Shown here: positions 6,691-7,933 of the stretch, piece by piece
Layout of the letters: each line of letters begins with the position of its first letter
How positions within the stretch are numbered: the first letter of the stretch is position 1
Source: Sporomusaceae bacterium
Lineage (GTDB): Bacteria > Bacillota > Negativicutes > DSM-13327
DNA length: 7,933 nucleotides
Assembly (NCBI GenBank): GCA_027492445.1
Contig: JAPUES010000079.1
Span: 13,932 to 21,864, forward strand
Direction of reading: 5' to 3'
The notes under the pieces: model-generated
What the model was told of the DNA's origin: nothing
The model's input: the letters and a program-made list of their open reading frames with translations, nothing else
Databases searched by the model: none
Translations under genes and position numbers: made by a program

Positions 6691-7899
6691 TTATGAAACT
6701 GGATATGTTATTTCTATACTATATTTTTCTTCATCCCAAAATACATGTGCGTTAAAAGCTTCCTGTATTTTTGCTATTTTTATATAAGGCTGATTATCAA
6801 TGAGTACAATCGGTATACTTTTCCCATTTACCAAAAGACTTTTATTATTACTATCATAATTATATTTTTTCCCTAAAGATTCTACTAAGGAAAGGGCAGG
6901 GATTGCCAAGACATTCTCTATTTTTTTGACATCGGTAGAAAAAATTCTATTATTAACAAACACCGTTAACAGTTTAATTTCCAAGGTATTTTCCGCTTTA
7001 CTAAAGTATTTTTCACCACCAAATAAATTAGGTATATCTTCTTCATGAATATAAATAATATCACCTTTTACCACACCATTGACGACTCTCTTGTCCTGCC
7101 ATATTTTTTTTGTAGTTTCATTCCAAACAATAGAATTACTTACCTCATTGGCAACAGCCCAGACTGGCACATATATACCGTTATCCATGGTCACTGCCCA
7201 CTCTGGCACTATTATATCATTTACTTTAATATGATGCAGAGTTGCAAAAGGTACTTGTTCCCCTTTTCCTTCTTTAAGAATACGCTGCAGAAGTTCCTCA
7301 CTAGCAATTCCCTTTATACCTATCACTGCCAGTTTGTCATTGACTTCTGCTAAGGCAACGCCTTTACGCTTATAAACATCTGGATAAATCCCCAAAGTAG
7401 CTTGCCCACTGTCATCAATTTTGATCTTAATCCGATCATAGGTTATTGTAACGGGGGTACCATACTTTACAATCTCAAATAATTCCTCAACATTTTCTTC
7501 CTTCATGCGTATACAGCCATTGGAGACTGCCTGACCAATGGACCAAGGAGCATTGGTACCATGAACACCATACAGATTAAAAAACCCTAGCCAGCGATAG
7601 CCAAGAGGGTTGTCAGGACCTGGCAACACTTTAATTCCACGACCAGGGGGAACCCAGGTAGGATTTATCTCTTTTTCAAAAATTGAAAACGTACCAATAG
7701 GGGTAGGCGTAGCAGGTTTACCAATGGCGACAGAGTATTCTTTAATTAAAGTATTACCAGAATACAATTCTAACATACGACTAGGAAGATTAATCACGAT
7801 GCCTAGGGAATTACTCTCTTTTTCTCCCGCATATACAGTGGTTATGGATAATAGAAATACCAAACTTACACATAGTATGTTCTTTAAGTAAAACAACAT
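6691..7899 (-). CDS. Secreted L,D-transpeptidase (YkuD) with tandem stalk-like repeats
   Basis: Predicted extracytoplasmic enzyme that forms L,D (3-3) cross-links in peptidoglycan or attaches proteins to it. The 402-residue product starts with a signal peptide: hydrophobic core about 6-20 and a likely cut after VYA (residue 24). The YkuD domain follows (about 32-155): RMLELYSG (41-48), TPTPIGTF (64-71), the histidine in GVHGTN (His113), and the catalytic motif SNGCIRM with Cys129 and Arg131. Asn127 stands where many members have His (SHGC). After a linker come two divergent copies of a copper-amine-oxidase-N-like stalk module, about 222-308 and 312-397, probably for wall binding or spacing. 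I chose the ATG at 7899, 7 nt after AGAAGG; the in-frame ATG at 7905 is only one base from that site. It has its own -10 box and is separated from polA by 156 bp. The stalk assignment is less sure than the YkuD call. Confidence 0.92.
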   Translation of the reverse strand: MLFYLKNILCVSLVFLLSITTVYAGEKESNSLGIVINLPSRMLELYSGNTLIKEYSVAIGKPATPTPIGTFSIFEKEINPTWVPPGRGIKVLPGPDNPLGYRWLGFFNLYGVHGTNAPWSIGQAVSNGCIRMKEENVEELFEIVKYGTPVTITYDRIKIKIDDSGQATLGIYPDVYKRKGVALAEVNDKLAVIGIKGIASEELLQRILKEGKGEQVPFATLHHIKVNDIIVPEWAVTMDNGIYVPVWAVANEVSNSIVWNETTKKIWQDKRVVNGVVKGDIIYIHEEDIPNLFGGEKYFSKAENTLEIKLLTVFVNNRIFSTDVKKIENVLAIPALSLVESLGKKYNYDSNNKSLLVNGKSIPIVLIDNQPYIKIAKIQEAFNAHVFWDEEKYSIEITYPVS

Positions 7900-7906
7900 A
7901 AGCATA

Positions 7907-7912
7907 CCTTCT
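7907..7912 (-). promoter_or_regulatory. Shine-Dalgarno that selects the second ATG of the L,D-transpeptidase
   Basis: AGAAGG (7912-7907, minus strand) lies 7 nt before the ATG at 7899-7897, a normal spacing, but only 1 nt before the upstream in-frame ATG at 7905-7903, which is too close for efficient initiation. Using the second ATG shortens the signal peptide by two residues only. Confidence 0.6.
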
Positions 7913-7922
7913 TTATAACAAA

Positions 7923-7928
7923 ATTATA
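7923..7928 (-). promoter_or_regulatory. Putative -10 box of the L,D-transpeptidase gene
   Basis: A perfect TATAAT (7928-7923, minus strand) lies 23 bp upstream of the chosen start. Transcription would begin near 7916, giving a short leader of about 17 nt that still holds the AGAAGG ribosome-binding site. The -35 element would fall outside the window, so this half-promoter cannot be confirmed here. Confidence 0.45.
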
Positions 7929-7933
7929 CAACA

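Noticed and set aside
7045..7353. Plus-strand open frame of 102 codons
   Set aside because: Antisense to the stalk-repeat part of the L,D-transpeptidase, rich in aromatic and Ile/Asn codons typical of a complement of AT-rich coding DNA, and no homology recognised.
6652..7921. Ten-base match TTTATAACAA shared by the inverted repeat (6652-6661) and the L,D-transpeptidase leader (7912-7921)
   Set aside because: The shared word is nearly all A/T in two very AT-rich gaps, and the match does not extend, so chance is a sufficient explanation.
1..7933. Search for mobile elements, CRISPR arrays, phage or defence genes
   Set aside because: No transposase or integrase motifs, direct-repeat arrays, attachment-site duplication near the tRNA, or defence-type domains are visible. 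All long frames are accounted for by housekeeping and envelope genes.

Overview
The window carries six protein-coding genes and the 5' part of one tRNA gene, all on the minus strand, so transcription runs from the right edge to the left. By eye the DNA is AT-rich (roughly 40% G+C, not computed) with even more AT-rich gaps. Strong Shine-Dalgarno sequences, TTG starts, a Firmicute-type PolA without a working proofreading site, and an L,D-transpeptidase with copper-amine-oxidase-N-like stalk repeats point to a Bacillota genome. My best guess is a Negativicutes/Sporomusaceae-like (Pelosinus/Sporomusa) or clostridial anaerobe. This is inference from gene content; there is no 16S or other taxonomic marker here.

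Layout in the direction of transcription: (1) 7899-6691, a secreted YkuD-type L,D-transpeptidase with two C-terminal stalk-like repeats and its own -10 box at the window edge. (2) 6690-6535, a 156-bp AT-rich gap with a perfect 17-bp inverted repeat and weak promoter candidates. (3) 6534-138, a compact five-gene cluster with gaps of 25, 39, 34 and 14 bp: polA (DNA polymerase I), mutM (8-oxoguanine/FAPY glycosylase), coaE (dephospho-CoA kinase), a small membrane-anchored lytic transglycosylase, and a lipoprotein peptide-binding protein of ABC solute-binding family 5. (4) A near-consensus promoter starting only 2 bp after the last stop codon, driving a tRNA-Leu(CAG) gene cut by the left edge. No gap exceeds 300 bp.

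polA, mutM and coaE are housekeeping genes whose adjacency is common in Firmicutes: MutM excises oxidised purines, Pol I fills repair patches and removes primers, and CoaE completes coenzyme A synthesis. The two downstream genes turn to the cell envelope: the transglycosylase cuts peptidoglycan and the lipoprotein probably binds peptides. With the L,D-transpeptidase upstream, peptidoglycan enzymes flank the DNA-repair/CoA core.

I found no mobile element, CRISPR array, phage gene or riboswitch. This is largely an ordinary chromosomal region. The points most worth checking are the inverted repeat before polA, the orphan peptide-binding lipoprotein coupled to the transglycosylase, and the tandem stalk repeats of the transpeptidase. 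Four start codons were placed on Shine-Dalgarno and family evidence: coaE, polA and the L,D-transpeptidase start slightly inside the longest open frame, and the last two cluster genes use TTG.
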